A DNA stretch of 64,000 bases. It comes from Stieleria neptunia. Its GTDB lineage: Bacteria > Planctomycetota > Planctomycetia > Pirellulales > Pirellulaceae. The notes below the pieces were generated by a model, which worked only from the letters and a program-made list of their open reading frames with translations, had not been told where the DNA came from and did no database searches. The stretch lies in contig NZ_CP037423.1 in NCBI RefSeq assembly GCF_007754155.1, positions 8,428,938-8,492,937 on the forward strand, written 5' to 3'. Made by a program: the position numbers and the translations under genes. Shown here one piece after another: positions 7,971-15,725 of this stretch. How positions within the stretch are numbered: position 1 is the stretch's first letter; the number at the start of each line of letters is the position of its first letter.

Positions 7971-8049
7971 GTAGGGCATGCTGTGCATGCCGACGGGCCG
8001 TCAGGCAAAGCCCGCCGATGCTCGATGACAGGCTGGAAGCCTATCCCAC
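7971..8049. repeat. Family C copy 2 followed by a family A half-copy
   Basis: GTAGGGCATGCTGTGCATGC starts at 7971 and is followed by GGGCCGTCAGGC; this is family C copy 2. At 8027-8049 comes GACAGGCTGGAAGCCTATCCCAC, the right half of a family A palindrome without its left arm. Both lie 3' of the PQQ-propeller gene and upstream of the acyltransferase gene. Confidence 0.7.
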
Positions 8050-8172
8050 TGGTAAGATCCGACGCGTCACCTGTTTACAAATCGATACGGGTCAGAAGCC
8101 AAGGTCCGTTGAGCCCCTGAGAATGGACAATCGATGCTCATCCGACCGCGATTCGCAAACTGAACTTTCAAC

Positions 8173-9834
8173 ATGTCGACCACTCCCGCTCCGTCGATTC
8201 CCCGACGGCATGATCTCGACGCGCTCCGTGCGATAGCGATGTTGCTGGGCATTGCCCTGCACGGGCTGATCTCCTTCATACCCGGGGGTGGCGGCGGCTG
8301 GGCGGTTCAAGACACTCAAACGAATGTCATGTTCGGCGTCGCGATGGCTGCGATCCATGGCTTTCGAATGCCGCTGTTCTTTTTGATCAGCGGATTTTTC
8401 ACGATGATGATGCTTCGCAAACGCGGGATGGCGGCACTGCTCAAACAACGCTTCCTGCGAATCTTTTTGCCGCTTGTGCTGGGGATGTTCACGATCATTC
8501 CCGCCGTCTGGGCGGTCACGATTTACGTCGGCATGCAGCCCCAGTCCTCCACCGCCACGACCAAGGCTGCGGCTGCGGCAACGGATCACGACAATGTAAA
8601 AACGGACGCAACCGTTGACGAATCGATTTGGATTGCCGCCGCCAACGGGGACGTTGAAGCGGTTGAGAATTGGCTGGACCGAGGCGGCGACGTCGCACAC
8701 GCCGAAGACGACGGATCGACGGCGTTGCACGGCGCGTTCTTATTCGGCCGCTTTGAAACCGCCGAGCTTTTGATCAACGCCGGGGCGGACCCGGAGGTAA
8801 AGAATCACCGTGGTGAAAGCTGCATCGACATGCTGAGCGCCCCCTGGGGCATCACGTCCTACGTCGCCGGTTTGGTCCAGGTTTCCGCCGAGGAGGAAGA
8901 CGTGCTGGGCGGCCGAAAACGAATCGCCGAATCGCTGGACCTTGCCGCAACGATCCACATTCCGACGCGTGGATCGGTCTCCGACAAATTACAGTTTGCA
9001 CTCTTCCAATTCCCCGTCACCGGGCACCTGTGGTTCTTGTGGTTTCTGTGCTGGCTGGTCGCCGGATTTGCGTTGTGCGTTTCCGCAGGTCGCTTGTTGC
9101 GGATTCCGCGCCCGGCGCGCTGGCTCTCCGCGTCCGCGTTTCGTTACGTTTGGCTGATTCCGTTGACGATGATTCCCCAGGCATTGATGTCGGGTGACGG
9201 GGCGGGCTTTGGACCGGACACCTCGATTGGCCTGTTACCGATGCCATCGGTGCTGGCGTATTACGCCGTGTTTTTTGGCTTCGGCGCGATCTACTTTGAC
9301 GCGACCGGAATGCAGTCCGACGTCGAACCGGTCGGCTGGCGATCCTGGTTTGCGGTACTGGCATCGTTGCTGGTGCTGTTCCCGATCGGACTGGCGATCC
9401 GTTCGCAGCACGCCGGACTCGGCAATCTCGCGTCTCTGTTTGTCCAAGCCAGCTATGCGTGGTTGATGACCTTCGGCATGATGGGCGTGTTTCGACAGCT
9501 GCTCTCCCGGCAGAGCCAAACCATGCGTTATTTGTCCGATTCATCCTACTGGCTGTATTTGGCCCACATCCCGCTTATCATTTACGCGCAGTACTGGGTT
9601 CGCGATTATCCGCTGCCGCCGTTTTTAAAGTTTCTAATCGTTTGCGTGTTCACGAGCATCGTACTGCTAGTCAGCTATCAGCTATTGATCCGCTACACGC
9701 CGATCGGAACCTTATTGAACGGCAAACGGACTCGCCCGAAAGCTGCGTCAGACAGAACGGATTCGGTCGCAACGGATTCTGAACCAACCACACCCGCCGG
9801 GCGTCCCCAGAGAGCCGAAGGAAGTGTCGCATGA
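8173..9834 (+). CDS. Acyltransferase-3 family membrane protein with inserted ankyrin repeats
   Basis: This 553-residue protein begins like acyltransferase-3/OafA-MdoC enzymes: RRHDLDALRAIAMLLGIALHG, then FRMPLFFLISGFFTMMMLRKRG and further membrane helices to the end (YLSDSSYWLYLAHIPLIIYAQ near 470). Such enzymes move acyl groups onto sugars or cell-envelope glycans. Between the first helices and the rest, residues ~115-260 form a soluble stretch with two ankyrin-like units (ESIWIAAANGDVEAVENWLDRG, then DGSTALHGAFLFGRFETAELLINAGADPE). This insertion is unusual and may recruit a partner. The stop codon overlaps the start of the response regulator (ATGA), so enzyme and two-component system are probably co-translated. 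Confidence 0.8.
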   Translation: MSTTPAPSIPRRHDLDALRAIAMLLGIALHGLISFIPGGGGGWAVQDTQTNVMFGVAMAAIHGFRMPLFFLISGFFTMMMLRKRGMAALLKQRFLRIFLPLVLGMFTIIPAVWAVTIYVGMQPQSSTATTKAAAAATDHDNVKTDATVDESIWIAAANGDVEAVENWLDRGGDVAHAEDDGSTALHGAFLFGRFETAELLINAGADPEVKNHRGESCIDMLSAPWGITSYVAGLVQVSAEEEDVLGGRKRIAESLDLAATIHIPTRGSVSDKLQFALFQFPVTGHLWFLWFLCWLVAGFALCVSAGRLLRIPRPARWLSASAFRYVWLIPLTMIPQALMSGDGAGFGPDTSIGLLPMPSVLAYYAVFFGFGAIYFDATGMQSDVEPVGWRSWFAVLASLLVLFPIGLAIRSQHAGLGNLASLFVQASYAWLMTFGMMGVFRQLLSRQSQTMRYLSDSSYWLYLAHIPLIIYAQYWVRDYPLPPFLKFLIVCVFTSIVLLVSYQLLIRYTPIGTLLNGKRTRPKAASDRTDSVATDSEPTTPAGRPQRAEGSVA

Positions 9835-10532
9835 GTGACAAACCGCATCATTTGCTGCTGGTCGAAGACGACGCCGAATTGTCCGGCATGATGAAAGATT
9901 TTTTGACCGGCAAGGGATACCAAGTCACGATCGAGGCGGACGGTTTGTCGGCGATCAGGCGGATTGCATCCGAAGCCTACGACGCGGTGATCTTGGACAT
10001 CGGTCTTCCGGGGACGGACGGATTCAGTGTTTGCAAAAGTGTCAGGCCGCATTTCAAAGGCCCGATCATTGTGCTCACGGCGCGGGGGGAGGAGATGGAT
10101 GAAGTCGTCGCCTTGGAAGCCGGGGCGGATGACTTCATGAGCAAACCCGTGCGTCCCAACGCCCTGCTGGCACGTTTAAAAATTCACCTTCGCCGATTCG
10201 ACTTGCACCCTGCTGATTCGAGCGTCCAACCGGCTGACATCGTTGTCGGTGACCTGAGCATCAGTCTTGGCAGCCGCAGCGTCGTGGTCGGCGATCAACC
10301 GATCGAGTTGACGACCGCCGAATTCGACTTGATCGAGTACCTAGCCCGCCGCGCCGGCAGCGTGGTTTCTCGCAAGGAACTGTACGTCGATTTGCTGGAA
10401 ATCCCCTATGATGGCATGGACCGATCGCTCGATCTGCGTGTCTCACGACTGCGACGCAAATTGGGTGATGATCCCCACAAGCCGACCCGCATCAAATCGG
10501 TTCGCGGCGTCGGCTATCTCTTTGCCAAATGA
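9831..10532 (+). CDS. OmpR-type response regulator
   Basis: This 233-residue protein has a receiver domain (acidic pair D14/D15 region, phospho-acceptor D56 in VILDIGLPGTDG, conserved K in FMSKPVRP) joined to a winged-helix DNA-binding domain with LTTAEFDLIEYLARRAGSVV and VSRLRRKLGDDP near the end. It is a typical DNA-binding transcription regulator of the RstA/OmpR kind. Its start overlaps the acyltransferase stop by four bases, and the sensor kinase follows after nine bases, so the three form one transcription unit. Target promoters are not known; the upstream acyltransferase suggests an envelope-modification signal. Confidence 0.93.
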   Translation: MSDKPHHLLLVEDDAELSGMMKDFLTGKGYQVTIEADGLSAIRRIASEAYDAVILDIGLPGTDGFSVCKSVRPHFKGPIIVLTARGEEMDEVVALEAGADDFMSKPVRPNALLARLKIHLRRFDLHPADSSVQPADIVVGDLSISLGSRSVVVGDQPIELTTAEFDLIEYLARRAGSVVSRKELYVDLLEIPYDGMDRSLDLRVSRLRRKLGDDPHKPTRIKSVRGVGYLFAK

Positions 10533-10541
10533 TGTGACGAC

Positions 10542-11948
10542 ATGACGCGATTGTTTCTGCGCTTCTACTTGGGCGTCATCGCCATCCTGATCGCGGCCTG
10601 GTTGATTCAGACCTCTGTGTTCCGGAAAAGCTCGATCCAGGAAAACATCCCCGTGATCGAAGACATCTATGCCGGCAGTGGACGATTGGCTCGCGATCAA
10701 ATCGTCGACGGTGGCGAAGACGAGTTTTCTGAAACGATGGAGTACCTGGAAAATCAATTCGATTATCCGATCCGCGTGGTGACGCGAGACGAGCGCCCGA
10801 TGGACCAAGCGTCGACCGATCGCTTGGACCGCGGTGAGAGCATTTTGTATTACGATCGACTGGAAACGGCCATTCCAGACACGCCCTTCCTGGTGGAATT
10901 GGGACCGTTGCCCCGATTTGACGAACCGAGCCAAGCCGAGTTGTCGTTTGCGTTGGGGGGCGTCTTTTTGTTGACCGCGATCGGTATCGCGATCCTGTTG
11001 CACCCGGTCAGCAAGCAGCTTCGCGGCGTCGAAAAAACCGCACTCGCCATCGCCGGCGGTGACTTGGGGGCGCGCATCGATTACGGAAGATTTCGGCACA
11101 GCGGTCCACTGGCCGAGGCATTCAACACCATGGCGGACCGCGTCGAAAAACTGCTCCGGTCCCAACGGGAATTGCTGCAGACCGTTTCGCATGAGCTGCG
11201 CACCCCCTTGGCTCGCATCCGATTTGCCACGGAACTGATCGAGACGGCCGACGACGACCACCAGCGAAAGCAACGCCTGACGGCGATCGAGGCCGCCACC
11301 GATCAGTTGGATGCCCTGGTCGGCGAACTGCTGACCTATGTGCGGCTGGATGCGCAATACTCCGAACCGGACAGCGTCTCCAATAAGATGGAAACCTTTG
11401 ATGTCCGGGAACTGGTCGATGAACTGATCGAGTTGCACGGGCCGCTGTATCGCAAGATCGAATTTCGCAATGCGATTGCAATGTCCGGCAGTGATCTGTC
11501 CGGCAGTGACCTGGCCGGCAGTGACCTGTCCGGCAGTGATCTGTCCGGCAGTGACCTGGCCGGCAGTGATCTGTCCGGCAGTGATCTGTCCGGCGACCGA
11601 GCGGCCATCTCACGAGCGATCGGCAATCTGATCAGCAATGCCGGAAAATACGCCGCATCGACAGTCATCGTTTCCGCCGCTGACTCCGATCACGGACTCT
11701 GCATTCGGATTGACGATGACGGTCGCGGCATCGCCCCGGAGGATCGTGAGGCGGTCTTCGAACCCTTTCAACGGCTCGCCGGAGGGACCGATCCGAAGGC
11801 GGACCAGCCCGGCACGGGGCTCGGCTTGGCATTGGTCAAACGCATCGCCGAGCGGAACGGAGGCCGGGTGAGCGTGACCGAAAGTGAACTGGGAGGCGCC
11901 CGATTTTCGCTGACGCTGCCCAACGATGCGGATCTCAACACGATTTGA
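10542..11948 (+). CDS. Membrane sensor histidine kinase with repeat-expanded ATPase domain
   Basis: This 468-residue kinase partners the regulator just upstream. It has an N-terminal membrane helix (residues 5-24), a ~110-residue sensor loop, a second helix (~130-148), a HAMP-like linker, the phospho-accepting H217 in QTVSHELRTPLAR, and a HATPase domain with N-box NLISNAGKYA, G1 box DDDGRGI and G2 region GTGLGLALVKRIA. Directly before the N-box, residues 315-349 are seven perfect or near-perfect GSDLS/GSDLA pentapeptide repeats where other kinases have a short loop. The 3' end overlaps the convergent phosphatase gene by 14 bases. Kinase identity is firm; the stimulus is unknown. Confidence 0.93.
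   Translation: MTRLFLRFYLGVIAILIAAWLIQTSVFRKSSIQENIPVIEDIYAGSGRLARDQIVDGGEDEFSETMEYLENQFDYPIRVVTRDERPMDQASTDRLDRGESILYYDRLETAIPDTPFLVELGPLPRFDEPSQAELSFALGGVFLLTAIGIAILLHPVSKQLRGVEKTALAIAGGDLGARIDYGRFRHSGPLAEAFNTMADRVEKLLRSQRELLQTVSHELRTPLARIRFATELIETADDDHQRKQRLTAIEAATDQLDALVGELLTYVRLDAQYSEPDSVSNKMETFDVRELVDELIELHGPLYRKIEFRNAIAMSGSDLSGSDLAGSDLSGSDLSGSDLAGSDLSGSDLSGDRAAISRAIGNLISNAGKYAASTVIVSAADSDHGLCIRIDDDGRGIAPEDREAVFEPFQRLAGGTDPKADQPGTGLGLALVKRIAERNGGRVSVTESELGGARFSLTLPNDADLNTI
11484..11588. repeat. Seven 15-bp tandem repeats inside the kinase gene
   Basis: The repeat unit TCCGGCAGTGATCTG, with a GCCGGCAGTGACCTG-like variant, occurs seven times in frame and a partial copy follows. Copies are nearly identical, indicating recent slippage or recombination. 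The encoded sequence is a chain of SGSDL/AGSDL units. Confidence 0.95.
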
Positions 11949-13104
11949 TGACGACCGCGGTCATATCGTCTTTGAGCGGATGGGGATCGCAAAAGGACGT
12001 CACCGAGGAGATCAATTCGGCAACGATTTCCGACGCCGGCTTGCTGCGGTTGCGATGAACGACATCCACGGCGCGATCTTTGCCGAACGCAACGTGATCG
12101 TCTCCGCGAGCCTCCCAAATGCCGTCGGTCATCAGCAACACGATCTGTCCGCCCGAGATCTCGATCGATCCGTCCACCTGATAGGTGTAATCCGGATCAA
12201 CCCCGGTCGGAATCCCTCGGGTCGTCAATTCAAAGGCGTCGCCATTGGAATCGATCATGAACCCCAAATGCCCGGCACCGACATACGTCAATCGCCTTGC
12301 TTTCGGGTCCAGTCTGGCAAAGAACAGCGTGACGAAGAGTGACTGGAACGTGTCTTCGCAAATCCCGCGGTTGGCGATCGTGATCAATTGGCCCACGTCT
12401 TCATACAGTTCGGCGGTCGACCTCAACAATCGACGCGTTCCGACGGTGATCATGGCCGGTCCGATTCCGTGCCCGCAGACATCTGCCAGAACGATGTCCC
12501 ACTTGCCGTCTCCGTGGTCGATGAAATCAAAGAAATCACCGGACGTCGAATCGATCGCCACGCAACGGCCCGCGACGTCAAACCCAGGGATTTCCGGGGA
12601 ATCATTGGGCAACAAATACTCTTGAATCTGCTTGGCGAACTGCAGCTCACGGTCCACGATCCGTTGACGGTGCTCGACCATTCGCCGCTTGTTTCGTTCG
12701 ATCGCGTACAGCAGCGATCGCACCAAGACCTGTCCGTCCAGATAGGATTTGCCGACGTAGTCCTGGGCGCCCAACCGCATCGCCTTGATGCCGAGCGACT
12801 CGTCATGATCACCGGTCAAGATGATGATCGGCTGATTGGGAAACGGATCGTGAATCTGACAGAACGTCTCCAGCCCCGCTGAATCCGACAGGTTCAAATC
12901 CAAGATCACGGCATCGGGCAAGACGTCTTCGGACAACCGCCGCAACGTGTCGGCCAAGGTCGCAACGTGGGTGACGGCGAAACGCCCGTCGCGTTCCAAG
13001 CGTTCTCTCACGACCATCGCATCAACGACGGAATCTTCGACGACCAGAATCCGAAATTGGTCCCCGCCCGCTGCACCCGATTCGGTTGGTAGAGTTCCCA
13101 TCAT
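11935..13104 (-). CDS. Receiver domain-PP2C phosphatase, RsbU-type
   Basis: This 389-residue protein joins a receiver domain (D69 in AVILDLNLSDSAG, residues 18-140) to a SpoIIE/RsbU-type PP2C phosphatase (LQFAKQIQEYLLP linker, GDFFDFI, DVCGHGIGPAM, MTDGIWEAR, DDMTAVVIK). All metal-binding aspartates are present. In partner-switching systems such phosphatases remove the phosphate from a STAS-domain antagonist, releasing a sigma factor or another target. The downstream-strand neighbour at 13186-14424 is a STAS protein and the next gene, 14793-15692, carries an anti-sigma type kinase domain, so this is probably the phosphatase arm of one circuit. Its gene is convergent with the sensor kinase gene. 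Confidence 0.88.
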   Translation of the reverse strand: MMGTLPTESGAAGGDQFRILVVEDSVVDAMVVRERLERDGRFAVTHVATLADTLRRLSEDVLPDAVILDLNLSDSAGLETFCQIHDPFPNQPIIILTGDHDESLGIKAMRLGAQDYVGKSYLDGQVLVRSLLYAIERNKRRMVEHRQRIVDRELQFAKQIQEYLLPNDSPEIPGFDVAGRCVAIDSTSGDFFDFIDHGDGKWDIVLADVCGHGIGPAMITVGTRRLLRSTAELYEDVGQLITIANRGICEDTFQSLFVTLFFARLDPKARRLTYVGAGHLGFMIDSNGDAFELTTRGIPTGVDPDYTYQVDGSIEISGGQIVLLMTDGIWEARGDDHVAFGKDRAVDVVHRNRSKPASEIVAELISSVTSFCDPHPLKDDMTAVVIKSC

Positions 13105-13185
13105 CCAGAGACACGTTGATCGATCGACAGAAATGCAAATCCGAGCGGCGTGTTGAAACCACGCACCGTCATCGCGATGGCCGGA

Positions 13186-14424
13186 TCATTCGGCGCTCTT
13201 GAGTGCGTTGGTGACGGTGCCGCGGATTTCGAAAACCGTTCCGTCCAAGTTTAACACCCGGAACACCTCTCGAATCGAATCGCGCATCCCACAAAGATAC
13301 AGATGTGTGTCGCGGGGCTTGAGCTCGGTGTGCAACTGAATCAGGATTCCGACGGTTTCGGACGAGCAAAATCGTACGGAAGCGAAATTGACGATCAAGC
13401 GTTTCGGTTCGCATTGCTCTACCATCGCAAACAACTCACGCTTGGTCTGCACGAGCGATTCGGTCGACAGCACGCTGGCATCGTGAAGATGCACGACATG
13501 GGCGTCTTCGATTTCCTGGAGATCGAACTGTTCGTAGTCCGGTTCCGCCACTTCGTCAAACGCGACCACCTCGGCGACTTTTGAATCGCGCGGCTGCGTC
13601 AAGGGCGTCATCCGAAACAGACTGTCCATCGCCTCGGCCAATTCACGCGCCGACGCGTAACGCTCGCTGGCCCCGAAGGACAAAGCCTTGGCGAACGTCT
13701 CCTTGAACTGATCCGCCGCACCACTGTCCAAGCCTTCGTACAGTGCATTTTGAAACACTTCCTCGGCGGATTGGGGCGCGTGCCCGGTCAGCACAAAGAA
13801 TCCGATCGCTGCCAACGAGTAGACATCCGACTGCGGCCGGATCGCGTCGCCGGAACCGACCGATACCTCGGGTGCGGCAAACTCGTTGCGAAAGTCCGCC
13901 AATTCACCGTCCTCCTCGGACAGCAACATCCCGGGCATGCCGAGGTCGGCGATGACCGGTTCGCCGTTCTTTTCCAGCACCACGCATTCCGGAGAAAGGT
14001 ATCCGTGGACCAGACCGGCCGCGTGCATTTGACTTACGCCCAGCGCCAGCTTCCCGACCAGCAAGGCAACCTGCCGGGGTTCGATCAGTGCCGCTCGCTT
14101 CGGCTCGACCGTCGCATTCTGGGCGGTGATTTCTCTCAGATTCGGACCCTCGACGAGGGTCGTCGCCAGGTAATCCACACCATCGGATTGGCCGAAATCT
14201 AAAACGGCCGACAGATGCGCGTTCCGCAGACCCGCCAACACCTGCGCGCGGGCGTCAAATTCGCCCCGAACCGCTGCATCCAATCCGGAAAAATCTGCGA
14301 TTCGGACCGTCAAGTTGCGATCCAGGTGCGGGTCAAATGCCAAATAGACGGACTGACGCCCTTCGCGTTTGAGCAATTGTTTCAGCTCAAATCGGCCCAC
14401 GGATTTAATGTTTATTTCTTCCAT
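13186..14424 (-). CDS. Pseudokinase-STAS fusion protein
   Basis: Residues ~10-280 have a eukaryotic-type Ser/Thr kinase fold, but key residues are missing. The phosphate-anchoring lysine is R41 (LTVRIADFSG), and the catalytic loop reads H140-G-Y142 instead of HRD, so the catalytic Asp is absent. The DFG Asp is kept as D160-L-G. Residues ~305-405 are a STAS (anti-anti-sigma) domain with FCSSETVGI at ~353-360, which carries serines where the phosphorylated serine normally lies. STAS domains switch partners when phosphorylated. The protein is probably a scaffold or sensing pseudokinase feeding the receiver-PP2C and receiver-HATPase proteins beside it. It could also bind ATP without transferring phosphate. 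Confidence 0.82.
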   Translation of the reverse strand: MEEINIKSVGRFELKQLLKREGRQSVYLAFDPHLDRNLTVRIADFSGLDAAVRGEFDARAQVLAGLRNAHLSAVLDFGQSDGVDYLATTLVEGPNLREITAQNATVEPKRAALIEPRQVALLVGKLALGVSQMHAAGLVHGYLSPECVVLEKNGEPVIADLGMPGMLLSEEDGELADFRNEFAAPEVSVGSGDAIRPQSDVYSLAAIGFFVLTGHAPQSAEEVFQNALYEGLDSGAADQFKETFAKALSFGASERYASARELAEAMDSLFRMTPLTQPRDSKVAEVVAFDEVAEPDYEQFDLQEIEDAHVVHLHDASVLSTESLVQTKRELFAMVEQCEPKRLIVNFASVRFCSSETVGILIQLHTELKPRDTHLYLCGMRDSIREVFRVLNLDGTVFEIRGTVTNALKSAE

Positions 14425-14425
14425 C

Positions 14426-14455
14426 CTTTGGTCGTCTCCAGTAACCAGACCAAAG
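14426..14455. promoter_or_regulatory. Inverted repeat immediately upstream of the pseudokinase-STAS start codon
   Basis: CTTTGGTC (14426-14433) and GACCAAAG (14448-14455) form a perfect 8-bp pairing around a 14-nt spacer. On the minus strand the right-hand arm ends one base before the ATG at 14424. A GGAG in the spacer is the likely ribosome site, so the hairpin could hide it. The rest of the 368-nt divergent spacer (14425-14792) shows no gene. Confidence 0.4.
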
Positions 14456-14792
14456 CGGACGGGTGGAATCGAGGACTTCTAATATTGATTACTTCAGCGC
14501 TGCTGTCAACTAACCAGCGGTCCATCAGCAGGGGATCCAATGAGGGGTCCGAGCGGTCTCCGCATTGGCCGTCTGTGACGCGGTCCGGGAACCAGCCATC
14601 GCCCCGCGGAAGACCGGCCCGCGATTCTTCAATTCTATCTGCTGATCGGGCAACCGAGCCCGCACCAGGGCGTGCAGATCGATAAACTGAATCATGACGT
14701 GGACCGCCCGCCAGGGCATCGGGGACCGCCCACGAGGGAAGCGGAACCATCCTGACGTTCACCATCGAGATCCTGAAACGCGCAGATTGAAG

Positions 14793-15692
14793 ATGACAAC
14801 TATTTTGGTCGTGGACGATTCACGTGTCGATCAGACGCTGGTCCAGGGGATCTTGTCGAATCATCACGATCTGGACCTGCGTTTTGCCAACCACGGCGCC
14901 GAGGCGATGCAATCGATCCAACAGCAGGCCCCCGATCTGGTTGTCACCGATCTGATGATGCCTGAAATGGATGGCTTGCAATTGGTCCGTCGCATTCGAC
15001 AGGACCGCCCCGAAATCCCGGTGATCGTGATGACGGCAATGGGGTCGGCGACCAACGCCGTCGAAGCGTTAGAAGTCGGCGCGGCGAGTTTCGTGCCCAA
15101 ATTGCAGTTGACCGAACGACTGTCCGATACCGTCCGGCAAGTGCTGATGCTCAAGCACGCCGTCCATCCCTACGGCGGCGTCGTCCGTTGTTTAGCCGAC
15201 GCCGAGTTGACGTTTCATTTGCGCAGCGACATCGATCTGATCCCCCAGTTCGTCGACCTGGTTCAACGAACGACTTCGGGGCTGGCCATTTGCGACGCGA
15301 CCGAAGCGATCCGCATCAGCCTGGCACTCGAAGAGGCATTGTTGAACGCGTTGGTGCACGGCAATTTTGAATTGACCGCGGAGGTGGCCAGCAACGGCAT
15401 CAACCCGTCCAGCGACGTGTTCTGCAACCGCTCCAACGAGCCGCCCTACTGTGATCGAATCATCTTTGTCCAACTCCGTGTCGCCGGCGGCGCGATGACC
15501 TTTGTCATCCGAGATGAAGGCCCCGGTTTTGATGTCGCTCAACTCCCCGATGAAAACGATCTGACACCCTTTGACGGCGGCATCGGCCGCGGCATTCGAT
15601 TGATGCGTTCGTTCATGGACAAGGTGTCCTTCAATGCCAAGGGCAACGAGGTCACGCTCATGAGAGACTTTCGATCCACCGCCGACGGATAG
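14793..15692 (+). CDS. Receiver domain-HATPase (anti-sigma kinase type) protein
   Basis: The ATG at 14793 gives 299 residues; an upstream extension is low complexity and rejected. Residues 1-120 are a receiver domain (D53 in VVTDLMMPEMDG, and TAMGS with a conserved threonine). Residues ~140-299 are a GHKL/RsbW-like ATPase: N-box LEEALLNALVHGN, G1 box DEGPGFD and G2 region GIGRGIRLMRSFMD. RsbW-type kinases phosphorylate STAS antagonists and hold sigma factors inactive. Together with the receiver-PP2C and pseudokinase-STAS genes divergently placed at 11935-14424, this makes all three components of a partner switch, each fused to a phosphorylation or kinase-like domain. The next gene starts 33 nt downstream. 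Confidence 0.85.
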   Translation: MTTILVVDDSRVDQTLVQGILSNHHDLDLRFANHGAEAMQSIQQQAPDLVVTDLMMPEMDGLQLVRRIRQDRPEIPVIVMTAMGSATNAVEALEVGAASFVPKLQLTERLSDTVRQVLMLKHAVHPYGGVVRCLADAELTFHLRSDIDLIPQFVDLVQRTTSGLAICDATEAIRISLALEEALLNALVHGNFELTAEVASNGINPSSDVFCNRSNEPPYCDRIIFVQLRVAGGAMTFVIRDEGPGFDVAQLPDENDLTPFDGGIGRGIRLMRSFMDKVSFNAKGNEVTLMRDFRSTADG

Positions 15693-15725
15693 CCAACCCG
15701 AGAGAAGTCGATCGATCCACCCGAT

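Noticed and set aside
8092..8730. Long minus-strand frame opposite the acyltransferase
   Set aside because: It is antisense to a well-supported gene and has no domain.
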